From Thermotogaceae bacterium (GTDB lineage Bacteria > Thermotogota > Thermotogae > Thermotogales > Thermotogaceae): 64,000 bases of DNA. The number at the start of each line of letters is the position of its first letter. Within the stretch, counting starts at the first letter, position 1. This document shows, in pieces, positions 34,772-46,287 of the stretch. The stretch lies in assembly GCA_027077795.1 (NCBI GenBank), contig JALWTT010000006.1, positions 372,001 through 436,000 of the forward strand, read 5' to 3'. Under the pieces are notes generated by a model. It searched no databases and was not told the origin of the DNA. It saw nothing but the letters and a program-made list of their open reading frames with translations. The translations under genes were made by a program, and so were the position numbers.

Positions 34772-35034
34772 AGGGCTTCAGAGACTTTGTGAAATTTAAT
34801 TTGATAACGGCTTTTGGAGCTACAGTCGTGGCGAATATCGCGGTAGTAGGTTTTATCGGATGGCTGATAGATAGGTACACTTTCAACAACAAGGTTATAT
34901 TCATAATATCGCTGTTCCTTGGAACAGTTTCAGGTGTGTACAACGGCATCAGGGAGCTTTTGAAAGAAGCTGAAAGGTATGAAAAACTTGATAGGAAAGA
35001 TGATAACGATAATGATGATTCTGATAGCAGCTGA
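34768..35034 (+). CDS. atpZ: AtpZ/AtpI family protein
   Basis: 88-residue membrane protein with two hydrophobic helices (TAFGATVVANIAVVGFIGWLI and VIFIISLFLGTVSGVYNGI) and an acidic tail (DDNDNDDSDSS). The AtpZ (AtpQ) family is found at the head of atp operons, and has been proposed to form a Mg2+/Ca2+ channel with AtpI. ATGA overlap with cheX. Its 3' end overlaps the next reading frame by up to 56 bases. Confidence 0.8.
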   Translation: MKGFRDFVKFNLITAFGATVVANIAVVGFIGWLIDRYTFNNKVIFIISLFLGTVSGVYNGIRELLKEAERYEKLDRKDDNDNDDSDSS

Positions 35035-35307
35035 ATGTTTGATAGCTGTATTTTTTTATCCGAAGTTCTCTCTGGGTGTGTTGATGGGAGGTGGTGGAGC
35101 TTTAGTAAATCTATTCTCCTTATGGTATGATATAAATCGAGCCGTTGAGAGAAGAAAAACCCCCAAAGGATTCATTGGAAGATACGTTTTTAATGCAGTT
35201 TTGATGCTATTAGGGGGGTTGATTTCTTTAAGTGCTCTTCTAGGGGTTTTTGTTGGGCTCGTTAATCTGAAAATTTCTGCTTACCTTCTGGGCTGGAGGG
35301 GAAGAAT

Positions 35308-35311
<4 letters not shown>
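34979..35311 (+). CDS. atpI: ATP synthase subunit I (AtpI-like)
   Basis: 110-residue protein with four hydrophobic helices and the loop SLWYDINRAVERRKTPKG, as in AtpI. AtpI helps assemble the c-ring, notably in Na+-translocating synthases. The start is uncertain: ATG at 34979, TTG at 34988 and ATG at 35000 or 35012 are in frame, all inside the AtpZ-like gene. The stop overlaps the atpB GTG start. Confidence 0.8.
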
Positions 35312-36397
<1,086 letters not shown>

Positions 36398-36410
36398 GGG
36401 GGAGAGGTAT

Positions 36411-36914
36411 ATGAATGCCATGAAGCCTCAGTTGATAAATTTCAATTGGACTTCTGTTGTGATGCTGTTGATGCTACTTATGCTCATGTATATCCTGTAT
36501 AAGCTCTTGTACAAGCCTTTTTTCCACATAGCAGACGAGAGAAGAAGAAAGGTGGAAGAGGATATATCTTCAGCTGAAAGGGCAAGGAAAGAAGCGGAAG
36601 ATCTCAGAGCTCAGATGGAGGATGAACTCAGAGAGGCTAGAAAGACGGCAGAAGAGATCGTGAGCAGGGCCAGAAAAGAGGCGGAAGAAATCGTAAACGA
36701 GGCGAAGGATAGAGCTAAGGAGGAAGCGGGCAGGATAATAGAATCGGCCAAGAAACAGGCTGAAGTGGAAAAGGGAAAGGTTCTAGAGGAAGTGAGGTCG
36801 AAAGCTGGGGAACTTGCAGTGGCACTGGCAATGAAAATATTGTCCGGCGTTCTGGATGAGAAGGCTAAAAGGGAATATTTAATTAGGATGATCGATAAGG
36901 AGCTGAAAAAATGA
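36411..36914 (+). CDS. atpF: ATP synthase F0 subunit b
   Basis: 167-residue peripheral stalk protein: one membrane helix (about 10-30, SVVMLLMLLMLMYILYKLL) and a long charged coiled coil of Glu/Arg/Ala heptads. The reading frame is open upstream, but the ATG at 36411 follows GGGGGAGAGG. It overlaps atpH by 4 bases. Confidence 0.93.
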   Translation: MNAMKPQLINFNWTSVVMLLMLLMLMYILYKLLYKPFFHIADERRRKVEEDISSAERARKEAEDLRAQMEDELREARKTAEEIVSRARKEAEEIVNEAKDRAKEEAGRIIESAKKQAEVEKGKVLEEVRSKAGELAVALAMKILSGVLDEKAKREYLIRMIDKELKK

Positions 36915-37450
36915 AGTACTCCGCTGTTGCGGGGAGATATGCCAAAGCTCTACTCGATGTCGCCATAGGTCTGGAAAAGGAAGAAGAGTATGGCTTGCTC
37001 CTTGAAATAGTTGCAAGGGCATATGATTCTCTGAAGGATTTCTTCGATGATCCGACGATAAATCCTTTGAAAAAGCACGAGAAGATCCTCTCTCTGTTGA
37101 AAGGTGTTGTCAGTGTTGACAAGCCTTTTGAGAACTTCCTGAGAATCGCTTTTGAAAGGAAAAGACAGAGGTATTTCCCGTTGATGGTGGCTCTTTACAG
37201 GGATATGAGAATAGAGTCCGAGGGCAAAATCCCGGTGGAGGTTTATACCCCTCAAGAACTTTCTGAAGAGGAGAAGGAGATTCTCGCTAAATTTGTTAAG
37301 AAGCATTCTTTGAGAGAGCCAGTCTTTAGGGAGCACATATCGGATGGTCTTATAGCTGGCGTGAGGTTGGAATTTCAAGGTATGACCTACGACATAAGCG
37401 TCAAAGGGAGGCTCCTTAAGATGGTCAAAGGGATATTCGGAAAGGGGTGA
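36911..37450 (+). CDS. atpH: ATP synthase F1 subunit delta
   Basis: 179-residue OSCP/delta subunit linking the b stalk to the alpha subunits. AGRYAKALLDVA is the N-terminal family motif and DGLIAGVRLEFQGMTYDISVKGRL the C-terminal one. ATGA overlap with atpF. Confidence 0.94.
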   Translation: MKYSAVAGRYAKALLDVAIGLEKEEEYGLLLEIVARAYDSLKDFFDDPTINPLKKHEKILSLLKGVVSVDKPFENFLRIAFERKRQRYFPLMVALYRDMRIESEGKIPVEVYTPQELSEEEKEILAKFVKKHSLREPVFREHISDGLIAGVRLEFQGMTYDISVKGRLLKMVKGIFGKG

Positions 37451-37456
37451 TACTCC

Positions 37457-38986
37457 TTGAGACTTTCGCCTGGAGAACTCACCAAAATACTCGAGCAGAG
37501 AATAAGTGAGTTTAAGGAAGAAATAGGTCTCGAAGACACGGGAAAGGTTATACAAGTTGGGGATGGGATAGCAAGGGTCTACGGACTGAACAACGTCATG
37601 GCCAATGAGCTTGTGGAATTCGTTGAAACAGGTGTCAAGGGCTTGGCTTTCAACTTGGAAGAAGACAACGTGGGAATAATAATATTAGGAAAATATGAGA
37701 ACATAAAAGAAGGATACACGGTTAGAAGATTGAAAAGGATCATACAGGTCCCAGTTGGTGAGGAACTTCTCGGAAGAGTTGTTAATCCACTGGGAGAACC
37801 CATCGACGGTAAGGGGCCGATAGATACTAAAAATTTTAGGAACGTTGATGTCAAGGCCCCTGGGGTTATTTACAGAAGGCCTGTGGATACACCTCTTCAG
37901 ACTGGCATAAAAGCGATAGACTCGATGATCCCCATTGGAAGAGGACAAAGGGAACTCATAATAGGGGATAGAGGAACTGGAAAAACCGCCATTGCTGTCG
38001 ACACTATAATAAATCAAAAAGGGCAAGGGGTTTACTGCGTGTACGTCGCGATAGGTCAAAAGTCGGCAACTGTTGCGAGAATCATAGACAAACTGGAGCA
38101 GCACGGTGCGATGGAATACACAACAATCGTCGTTGCATCCGCATCTGATCCCGCATCCTTACAGTATCTAGCACCTTATGCTGGAGCGGCTATGGGAGAG
38201 TATTTCATGTTTAGCGGAAAGGATGCCCTGGTTGTGTACGATGATCTGTCGAAACACGCTGTGGCTTACAGGCAACTCTCACTCCTTTTGAGGAGACCTC
38301 CCGGAAGAGAGGCATATCCTGGGGATATCTTCTATCTGCATTCCAGGTTGCTAGAGAGGGCAGCTAGACTCGATGAAAGGTACGGTGGAGGATCCATGAC
38401 CGCCTTGCCGATAATTGAAACCCAGGCGAATGACGTTTCCGCGTACATACCCACCAACGTCATATCCATAACGGATGGGCAGATCTATTTGGAACCAGGT
38501 CTATTTTATGCTGGCTTTAGACCTGCAATAAACGTCGGACTCTCGGTTTCAAGAGTCGGAGGAGCGGCGCAGATAAAAGCTATGAAAAAGGTCGCCGGGA
38601 TGCTCAGGTTGGACTTGGCTCAGTACAGAGAACTGGAAACGTTCGCTCAATTTGCAACCGAACTTGATCCGACAACGAGAGCTCAGATAATTAGAGGGCA
38701 ACATCTCATGGAACTTCTGAAGCAGGAGCAGTACCAACCTATGACTGTTGAAGATCAGGTTGTTGTAATTTATGCGGGAATAAACGGATATCTGGATGAC
38801 CTTCCTGTGGATTCTGTGAAGAAGTTCGAGAAGGAATTTTTAAGATTCATGAAAGATGAGCATAAAGATATCCTGAGCGACATAAGGGAATCAAAGGATC
38901 TCACGGAAGAGACGGAAGAGAAATTGAAGAAAGCCATAGAGGAGTTCAAAGAGGATTTCAAGAAGGAGATAGGGGTTGAAGCCTGA
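37457..38986 (+). CDS. atpA: ATP synthase F1 subunit alpha
   Basis: 509-residue regulatory subunit of the F1 head. Walker A is GDRGTGKTA, the alpha signature [20 protein letters not shown] is present, and [18 protein letters not shown] follows. TTG start after GGGGTGATA. The stop shares a base with the atpG start. Confidence 0.97.
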   Translation: MRLSPGELTKILEQRISEFKEEIGLEDTGKVIQVGDGIARVYGLNNVMANELVEFVETGVKGLAFNLEEDNVGIIILGKYENIKEGYTVRRLKRIIQVPVGEELLGRVVNPLGEPIDGKGPIDTKNFRNVDVKAPGVIYRRPVDTPLQTGIKAIDSMIPIGRGQRELIIGDRGTGKTAIAVDTIINQKGQGVYCVYVAIGQKSATVARIIDKLEQHGAMEYTTIVVASASDPASLQYLAPYAGAAMGEYFMFSGKDALVVYDDLSKHAVAYRQLSLLLRRPPGREAYPGDIFYLHSRLLERAARLDERYGGGSMTALPIIETQANDVSAYIPTNVISITDGQIYLEPGLFYAGFRPAINVGLSVSRVGGAAQIKAMKKVAGMLRLDLAQYRELETFAQFATELDPTTRAQIIRGQHLMELLKQEQYQPMTVEDQVVVIYAGINGYLDDLPVDSVKKFEKEFLRFMKDEHKDILSDIRESKDLTEETEEKLKKAIEEFKEDFKKEIGVEA

Positions 38987-39831
38987 TGAGTAGAGGTAGA
39001 CTCAGAGCGATAAAGAAGAAAGTTGAAGCAACAAAGAGCTTGATGAAGATAACCCGTGCCATGGAGATGGTGGCGAGGGCTAAAGTCAGAAAACTCGAGA
39101 GGGAATACAGGAAGTTCAAGGATTATCTTGCTGAACTTGAGAGGATAAGACAAAAGCTTCCACTAAAGGGCATGGAAAATCCCCTAATTTCGGGTACTGG
39201 GAAGAAACTTCTGATGGTTGTGAGCTCGGATATGGGACTTTGTGGGGCATTCAACTCTGAGATTCACAGAGCAGCCGAAGAGAGGGCGAATAACATCACG
39301 GATTTTGCAGGATACATAGTTTTGGGAACTAGGGGGGTTTCTCACTTCAGGAAAATGAACCTGTTAAAGGGGTACGAAAAGCTCTATGATGTACCCAATA
39401 TGAAGGTTGCTTCTGAGATTGCCGATTATCTGATCTCCATGGTGAAAAGTGGAGAGGTTGGGAAAATTGAGGTTGTTTATGGAAAGTTTTTGAATGCTCT
39501 CATACAGCGCCCTGAGTTGGATACACTTGTACCTGTTGAGGTATCAAGTGGAGATGAAAGCGTGGAATTCGAGCCAGATGTTGATAAAATGGTCAATCCT
39601 TTCCTCTTTTTCTACATATCGTCAAAGATATTGGGGTACATGTTTGAAACCAAGGTAAGTGAGTATTATGCAAGACAAAATGCAATGAAGAATGCAACTG
39701 ATAATGCGAATGAGATGATAAGGACTCTGACGCTGGAGTACAACAAAGCTAGGCAGGCATCTATCACACAGGAAATAATCGAGATAGTGAACGGAGCAGA
39801 GGCTCTTAAAGAAATAGAAGAGGCTGGATGA
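38986..39831 (+). CDS. atpG: ATP synthase F1 subunit gamma
   Basis: 281-residue central shaft. The N-terminal helix KKVEATKSLMKITRAMEMVA and the C-terminal helix ASITQEIIEIVNGAEAL form the coiled coil that turns within the alpha/beta hexamer, and SSDMGLCGAFNSEI is the conserved middle motif. One-base overlap with atpA. Confidence 0.96.
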   Translation: MSRGRLRAIKKKVEATKSLMKITRAMEMVARAKVRKLEREYRKFKDYLAELERIRQKLPLKGMENPLISGTGKKLLMVVSSDMGLCGAFNSEIHRAAEERANNITDFAGYIVLGTRGVSHFRKMNLLKGYEKLYDVPNMKVASEIADYLISMVKSGEVGKIEVVYGKFLNALIQRPELDTLVPVEVSSGDESVEFEPDVDKMVNPFLFFYISSKILGYMFETKVSEYYARQNAMKNATDNANEMIRTLTLEYNKARQASITQEIIEIVNGAEALKEIEEAG

Positions 39832-39843
39832 GGGGTGATTTAG

Positions 39844-41265
<1,422 letters not shown>

Positions 41266-41520
41266 ATGAAGATAAAGCTCCAAGTTTTTACACCGAGTGG
41301 AAGGATTTTTGAAAGGGAAGGAGACCTGGTGAATTTCAGGACGGTTGAGGGTGCTATGGGAGTTCTTCCAAGGAGGGCTCATATAATCACGCACCTTGCA
41401 GTGAGCGAAGTCGAGGTGGTAAATGATGGAAAAAGAGAAAGAATTGGTGTGGCGGGTGGATTCCTGTATTGTGATGGAGAGCGAGTGGTAGTTCTGACCG
41501 TCGATGCAGCTGAGAGGTGA
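41266..41520 (+). CDS. atpC: ATP synthase F1 subunit epsilon, short form
   Basis: 84 residues containing only the N-terminal beta-sandwich (LQVFTPSGRIFE, VLPRRAHIITHL, GVAGGFLYCDGERVVVLTVDAAE). The usual two-helix C-terminal domain (about 45-50 residues), which inhibits ATP hydrolysis in many bacteria, is absent; the frame stops cleanly and the next gene begins within 5 bases. Regulation of hydrolysis is therefore likely to differ. Confidence 0.92.
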   Translation: MKIKLQVFTPSGRIFEREGDLVNFRTVEGAMGVLPRRAHIITHLAVSEVEVVNDGKRERIGVAGGFLYCDGERVVVLTVDAAER

Positions 41521-41524
41521 TTCT

Positions 41525-42376
41525 ATGAAGAGAGGAGTAGTTGTAGATAGCTTGGCAGATTTTCCACCTTTCTTCAAAACTTCTCTTCCAGTGAAGACCG
41601 TTCATTTCAAAGTTTATGTGGATGGCAAAGAATACGCTGATGGAAAGAGTATAACTAAGGAAGAATATTATGAGATAGCTTCTAAGACCATGGATCTCAG
41701 GACCTCTTACCCCCCTCCGCAGGAAACTCTACAGGTCTACAGAGAGCTCGAGGAGGAGGGTGTGGAGGAGATACTTGCGCTTCACCTTCCAAAGAGGATG
41801 AGCGGTTTCCTTTCTTCTCTCAACGAGGTGTTGGATAAAGTGAAAGCCAAGGTTAAGGTCTTCGATGTGAGAACGGTATCTGCGGGAGCAGGCATGGTTG
41901 ACGCGAAGATGATAGAACTCTTCGAGAACGGGGTTACTTTTGAGGATCTTGAGAAAAAATTCTGGGATATAAGGAAAAGAGTTCTGTTGCAATTCAGTGT
42001 GTCCTCACTGAAGTTTCTCATAAAAAATGGAAGGATAGGAAAGGCCAAAGGCCTCATGGGAACCATTATGAATATACTCCCTGTTCTCACCGTCGATGAG
42101 GATGGAGAGGTTTCACCGCTCGGGAAGGCTAGAGGACGCAAAAGGGTGATAGATATGATGGTGAAAAACATGGTTAGGTTGGCTGAGAATAGGAAGATAG
42201 AGCTCGTGATTGGTTGGGGAACAGCTGCCATGAAGGAAAGGGCGGAAGAGATAAAAGAGAAAATTTTTGAGGTTATTGGGGACAAAATTGTAAAATTTGG
42301 AGAGATAAGGGTTTCACCGACCGTTGCATCTCACACTGGACCCGATGTTTATGGATGCAGCATATACGTCCTTTGA
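41525..42376 (+). CDS. DegV family fatty-acid-binding protein
   Basis: 283-residue EDD-fold protein. VVDSLADFP, TSYPPPQETLQVYREL and LHLPKRMSGFLSSL are DegV/FakB motifs, and LKFLIKNGRIGKAKGLMG is the typical lipid-binding region. In Staphylococcus the family presents fatty acids to the kinase FakA; no FakA gene is here. The ATG at 41525 follows GAGAGGTGA, whereas the reading-frame ATG at 41504 lies inside atpC. Confidence 0.9.
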   Translation: MKRGVVVDSLADFPPFFKTSLPVKTVHFKVYVDGKEYADGKSITKEEYYEIASKTMDLRTSYPPPQETLQVYRELEEEGVEEILALHLPKRMSGFLSSLNEVLDKVKAKVKVFDVRTVSAGAGMVDAKMIELFENGVTFEDLEKKFWDIRKRVLLQFSVSSLKFLIKNGRIGKAKGLMGTIMNILPVLTVDEDGEVSPLGKARGRKRVIDMMVKNMVRLAENRKIELVIGWGTAAMKERAEEIKEKIFEVIGDKIVKFGEIRVSPTVASHTGPDVYGCSIYVL

Positions 42377-42388
42377 GGAGGGGATAAG

Positions 42389-43462
42389 GTGAAAGAACTT
42401 ATTAGGATCAAAGATGGATCTTTCGATGTGGTGATAACTCTCAACACACCTTTGGTGGTTATCATACGAGATTTGTTTTATGAAGGTGATTGGGAAGCGA
42501 TGGAAGAGGATTTAGGGAGAAACAAAACCTTGAAAAGTGAAATGGAAACCTGTAGGAAGATTGAAGAATATCTCGTTCAATTAGGTGAGGAAGTATATGA
42601 GCCTGTTTCGTTTCCGGAGTTGAAAGAGTGGCTAAACGAAGTGGGTATCAAAACCTCGGATATGAACCATATTTCCTTAAACGGCCTGTATGACCTGGCT
42701 TTAGATTATGCAGACAGAGGTCTATATGACACCGCGCATGAGATAATAAGCTTCATGTTGGACTTCGATCCACATTACGCACCGGCTTATGAGCTTAAAG
42801 GATCTTTGCTCATAGAGCAGGGAAGAGTTGAAGAAGGGCTGGTCTATCTCGATAAGGCTATAGATATAGATCCGTGGCTCATAGAAGCTTATTCTTCGCT
42901 TGGTGAGGGTTACTACAACCTTGGTGAATACGAGAAGGCAACCTACTATTGGGAAAAGGAGATAGAGAAAGCTCCCGAAAACAAGCTTACTTATTTCATG
43001 TTGGCGGAAGCTTATGAGAAATTGGGAAATCATCAGAGAGCGATTAACACGTTGTCCAGGCTCCTTCATAGAGATCCCGACAGTGTTCTGGCTTTGTACG
43101 AAATGAAAGAGATTTACGAAGAGATGGGAGATAAAAAGAGAGCCGAAGAGATGGAAGATAGAATAGCTTCTATAGAACCCAAGTACAGTAGTGACATAGA
43201 AGTCTGGGCAAAAGTCATGCTGAGGAGAGGTGAGTATGAGAAGGTGTTGAAAGTTCTCGAGGAAAAGTTAAGCAGCACGAAACTAAACACTCACATAAAA
43301 TTGCTTTTGATAGTTCCCTACATAAAGCTTGGGATGAAGGACAAAGCCAAGGAGATAATAGAGGAGATAAAAGATAACAACATGTGGTATTACTACGGGA
43401 AGAAGGAACTCTTTGGGGAATTCTTGAGCGAGGAGGAAATGGCTGAGTGTGGTATATCCTAA
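42389..43462 (+). CDS. TPR-repeat protein
   Basis: 357 residues. From about residue 90 onwards there are at least five tetratricopeptide repeats, for example LYDLALDYADRGLYDTAHEII, PAYELKGSLLIEQGRVEEGL and AYSSLGEGYYNLGEYEKATY. The N-terminal 80 residues are not TPR and are unknown. It is soluble without a signal and likely mediates protein-protein contacts. GTG start after GAGGAGGGG. It overlaps the prepilin peptidase gene by 16 bases, so a link with type IV pilus-like secretion is possible. Confidence 0.87.
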   Translation: MKELIRIKDGSFDVVITLNTPLVVIIRDLFYEGDWEAMEEDLGRNKTLKSEMETCRKIEEYLVQLGEEVYEPVSFPELKEWLNEVGIKTSDMNHISLNGLYDLALDYADRGLYDTAHEIISFMLDFDPHYAPAYELKGSLLIEQGRVEEGLVYLDKAIDIDPWLIEAYSSLGEGYYNLGEYEKATYYWEKEIEKAPENKLTYFMLAEAYEKLGNHQRAINTLSRLLHRDPDSVLALYEMKEIYEEMGDKKRAEEMEDRIASIEPKYSSDIEVWAKVMLRRGEYEKVLKVLEEKLSSTKLNTHIKLLLIVPYIKLGMKDKAKEIIEEIKDNNMWYYYGKKELFGEFLSEEEMAECGIS

Positions 43463-44160
43463 GTGGGGTTTTAGGAGCGGTCATAGGTAGCTTCCTAAAC
43501 GTCGTGATCTACAGGTTACCAAGGGAGGGTCTCAAGCTATGGGACCCTCCTTATTCATTCTGCCCAGTCTGCGGTCATAGATTGTCTTGGAGAGATAACA
43601 TTCCGATCCTGAGTTATATATTTTTAAGAGGAAAGTGCAGGTACTGTGGTGCTAAGATACCTCTTCGCTATCTTGTTGTCGAGATTCTGAATACCGTTGC
43701 ATACGTAGCTGCTTCCACCCTCGCAAGGGATTTGCTTCTCTTGATTTCACTGTTTGGCATTACATCCACCCTTATAGCCATCTCTTTCATGGATTTGGAG
43801 GTTATGGGAATCCACGATGGTTTGAACATATCGCTTTTCATCTTTTCCTTCCTTTTCGCTTGGAGACTGGGAAGCTTGGCAACTGGTTTGATAAGTGGAG
43901 CGATAGGTGCGGGAGTTTTCCTTATACTCATGTTTGTGAAAAAAGGCATGGGTATGGGAGATGTTTTCATGATGGGAGCTGGTGGTGTGGCTCTGGATCT
44001 CTTCACCATGGATATAGCAATCCTTGTTGCTGCTGTGAGTGGAATCATCTATTCCCTGTTTTACCACAAAGGCTTTAACATGAAAAACACGATACCTTTT
44101 GGGCCATTTCTCGCTGCTGGGATAGCAGTGGGTGTTACGATAAGGATTATTTCTCTATGA
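43447..44160 (+). CDS. pilD: Prepilin leader peptidase (A24 family)
   Basis: 237-residue membrane aspartyl protease that cleaves and N-methylates type IV prepilins. SFLNVVIYRLPREG starts the chain, followed by two CxxC zinc pairs (CPVC, CRYC) typical of the methylase loop. The catalytic aspartates are in SFMDLEVMGIHD and MGMGDVFMMGA, although the family more often has GMGDVKL. About seven hydrophobic helices follow. It overlaps the TPR gene by 16 bases and the convergent methyltransferase by 14. Confidence 0.9.
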   Translation: MWYILSGVLGAVIGSFLNVVIYRLPREGLKLWDPPYSFCPVCGHRLSWRDNIPILSYIFLRGKCRYCGAKIPLRYLVVEILNTVAYVAASTLARDLLLLISLFGITSTLIAISFMDLEVMGIHDGLNISLFIFSFLFAWRLGSLATGLISGAIGAGVFLILMFVKKGMGMGDVFMMGAGGVALDLFTMDIAILVAAVSGIIYSLFYHKGFNMKNTIPFGPFLAAGIAVGVTIRIISL

Positions 44161-44773
44161 GGACGCATACAAATCCAGCCGGTTTCTTTGTGTTTTCATC
44201 AAATATGCTCACCTTCTCTCCAGGTGGCGTTCTTAAACAGAATTTCATTGCACTGGCAAATTTCGAAAACTCATCCAGCTTTGGAAAATTTGCGTGTGAG
44301 AAAACTTTATGGCCTTCCCTAGCTTTACGTTTGTAGAACTCTGCCCATGGTCCCGTTATGAAGCACACCACGACCTTTCCTCTTCTTTTAACCACCCTCA
44401 ACATTTCTCTCACGGCTTTTAATCTATCCTTGAAGAATTCTACAGCTGCTATGGAGATAACCGCATCGAAGGAATTTTTCTCAAAAGGCAAATCCTCTGC
44501 TAACCCGCTAGTACACCTCACTCCCTTTTGAACAGCTTTTCTCCTCATAGGTTCGCTTGGTTCCACTCCGACTACTTCGTAACCTAAGACCTGGAGCTTT
44601 CTCGTGAAGTTTCCGGTTCCGCAACCTACATCCAAAACCTTCTTTCCCTTTATCGGTAGGATCAGTGAGAGAGCGCATTCGGTTTCTATGAGATCTATGG
44701 TCTTCCCTGGTTCTTTCTCATACCACTTTTCGTACTCCTCAGGATCCCATTCTATATCTTCGAACCTTTTCAT
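44147..44773 (-). CDS. Class I SAM-dependent methyltransferase
   Basis: 208 residues. Motif I is KVLDVGCGTGNFT (about 45-57), then VVGVEPSEPM and SFDAVISIAAVEFF, as in Methyltransf_11 enzymes acting on small molecules. The substrate is unknown. The start lies 35 bases inside the thiamine-binding-like gene, with GGAGTGAG upstream, so the two are coupled. Confidence 0.88.
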   Translation of the reverse strand: MKRFEDIEWDPEEYEKWYEKEPGKTIDLIETECALSLILPIKGKKVLDVGCGTGNFTRKLQVLGYEVVGVEPSEPMRRKAVQKGVRCTSGLAEDLPFEKNSFDAVISIAAVEFFKDRLKAVREMLRVVKRRGKVVVCFITGPWAEFYKRKAREGHKVFSHANFPKLDEFSKFASAMKFCLRTPPGEKVSIFDENTKKPAGFVCVLIEK

Positions 44774-45023
44774 CTATACTCACTCCACCCCTCTTTATGT
44801 CTATTTGGAACGTGAAAACGCATCTTTCGCACAGGCCTTCACAGATCTCGATAACCTCTTTTTGAATTTTTAGAAGTTCGTTGACTTCGCCTTCAACAAC
44901 CGTTGAATGTGCATTCACTTCATATCTCAATCCGGAATTTTCTATCACATCGATCACTTTGTCCATAACCTCAGTGAGGTTGGAAGCCTTTATGGGAACC
45001 ACCTGAAAGCTCGCCGTGTACAA
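44739..45023 (-). CDS. MTH1187/YkoF-type thiamine-binding protein
   Basis: 94-residue single-domain protein of the DUF77 family: FQVVPIKASNLTEVMDKVI, YEVNAHSTVVEGEVNELL and VFTFQIDIKRGG. Such proteins form tetramers with a ferredoxin-like fold, and some bind thiamine. I chose the TTG at 45023 because GGAGGT lies 6 bases upstream; the longer frame would put its start before that site. Not part of a visible thiamine operon. Confidence 0.82.
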   Translation of the reverse strand: MYTASFQVVPIKASNLTEVMDKVIDVIENSGLRYEVNAHSTVVEGEVNELLKIQKEVIEICEGLCERCVFTFQIDIKRGGVSIDEKVRRYRMGS

Positions 45024-45048
45024 CCTACCACCTCCGTTTATCAAATGG

Positions 45049-45068
45049 GCGGGGCGGAAAAGCCCCGC
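45049..45068 (-). terminator. Hairpin after the barrel-protein gene
   Basis: A 7-bp GC-rich stem GCGGGGC / GCCCCGC with a 6-base loop lies between 45023 and 45079. On the minus strand it is followed by CCATTTG rather than a clear T-run, so it may terminate only partly. Confidence 0.5.
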
Positions 45069-45078
45069 TCGTTGTGAT

Positions 45079-46287
45079 TCAGAAACCTAGACCGAATCCA
45101 GCTGATACAGTAACACCTGTCATCTTGGACGGATCAAGGTTGAACAGTCCCCCGTAATCTATAATCCCAGCCGTTGCTGTTAATCTCATTAAATGAAGGT
45201 CCAGATTCAGTCCAACTGTCTTTTTCCAGGCGGGCCCGGCACTCGTTATATCCATCCAAATTGTGTTCAAAAGGCTCAGATACACACCAAACTCGCTTGT
45301 TCCCAGGTCTGGAATGCCTTTATAATGTGCACCAATCTCCGCGATTGGAAAGTCGTACAGCGCAGCAACGGATATCTCCATTGGCATTTTCACCGGGATG
45401 GGTTCTGGAAGTTTCGAGAGCTTTTCAGGTAAGCTTTCTTTCGGCTCCGTTTCGCTCATTTCCAAATTCACCAAACTTGCTTCGAAGCTCACAGAAGCAT
45501 ATCCCTCGTATCCGAGATTTGCCGGAACAACGGATATGTTGCTCACTCCTCCAGCAACCTTTACGTCACCAAATTTGGCCATCGCACCTATGTCTAAGTA
45601 ATATCCGAAGTTTCCAGTTAAGCCGTTGAGATCCAGCTCTTCGAAGTTCTCAAAGCTTGGAAGAACACTTAGAAGTCTAACATTTCCGTTCACCTTAACC
45701 TCAACGCTGGCTTTTTCCTCATCGGAGCTGTAGTAAAAATGAGCCTTTGATTCTTTGTCAAACCACAAAAGAGGTAGGTACGTACCTCCTGACAGGGCTA
45801 TGAAATACTTGTCTTTTATCCCTATCCCAAACACTCCTCCAACCTTTGCAAAGAGTCCTCCACTCAGTATGTTGAATGTGCTCTCTTTCGTCTCGCCAAT
45901 TTCAGCGTTTCCAAAAATGACTTCCATAAGTTCGTGAGGAAGCATAAGAGATATATTGCTCTCAGCACTTGCGCCTATTCCAAACCTCGCTGATCCAACG
46001 CCGATCCCTAGGTATTCGCTGATAGAGAGTGCTGGGGAAAGATAAAGACCTCCTTTGAGAAGATTCAATCTAGATTTGTCCAAAACCACTTTCTCACCTT
46101 TCGCCATTTTCATCATGTCTTCCACTGAAAACAGGTTTTGGTTCAGATCAAGAGACACTTGAAATTCTGAAATATCTAGAGTTGCCCTGGGGTTGTCGAA
46201 AACCATAACGGGATTGCTGGGCCATAGGAAATTTGCGAATCCAAAGTAAACAGCTGGAATTAGCACTAGGAGTATTAGCTTTTTCAT
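45079..46287 (-). CDS. Probable outer-membrane beta-barrel protein (unknown family)
   Basis: 402 residues, not recognised. A signal peptide (about 1-18) is followed by many short alternating strands (GIGVGSARFGIGASAES, GGLFAKVGGVFGIGI, VTVSAGFGLGF) and a terminal Phe, which fits an outer-membrane barrel. A Pro/Glu-rich insert (ETEPKESLPEKLSKLPEP) may form a loop or periplasmic linker. It is coupled by ATGA to the upstream lipoprotein gene, so the two are probably made together as an envelope complex of the toga. Confidence 0.72.
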   Translation of the reverse strand: MKKLILLVLIPAVYFGFANFLWPSNPVMVFDNPRATLDISEFQVSLDLNQNLFSVEDMMKMAKGEKVVLDKSRLNLLKGGLYLSPALSISEYLGIGVGSARFGIGASAESNISLMLPHELMEVIFGNAEIGETKESTFNILSGGLFAKVGGVFGIGIKDKYFIALSGGTYLPLLWFDKESKAHFYYSSDEEKASVEVKVNGNVRLLSVLPSFENFEELDLNGLTGNFGYYLDIGAMAKFGDVKVAGGVSNISVVPANLGYEGYASVSFEASLVNLEMSETEPKESLPEKLSKLPEPIPVKMPMEISVAALYDFPIAEIGAHYKGIPDLGTSEFGVYLSLLNTIWMDITSAGPAWKKTVGLNLDLHLMRLTATAGIIDYGGLFNLDPSKMTGVTVSAGFGLGF

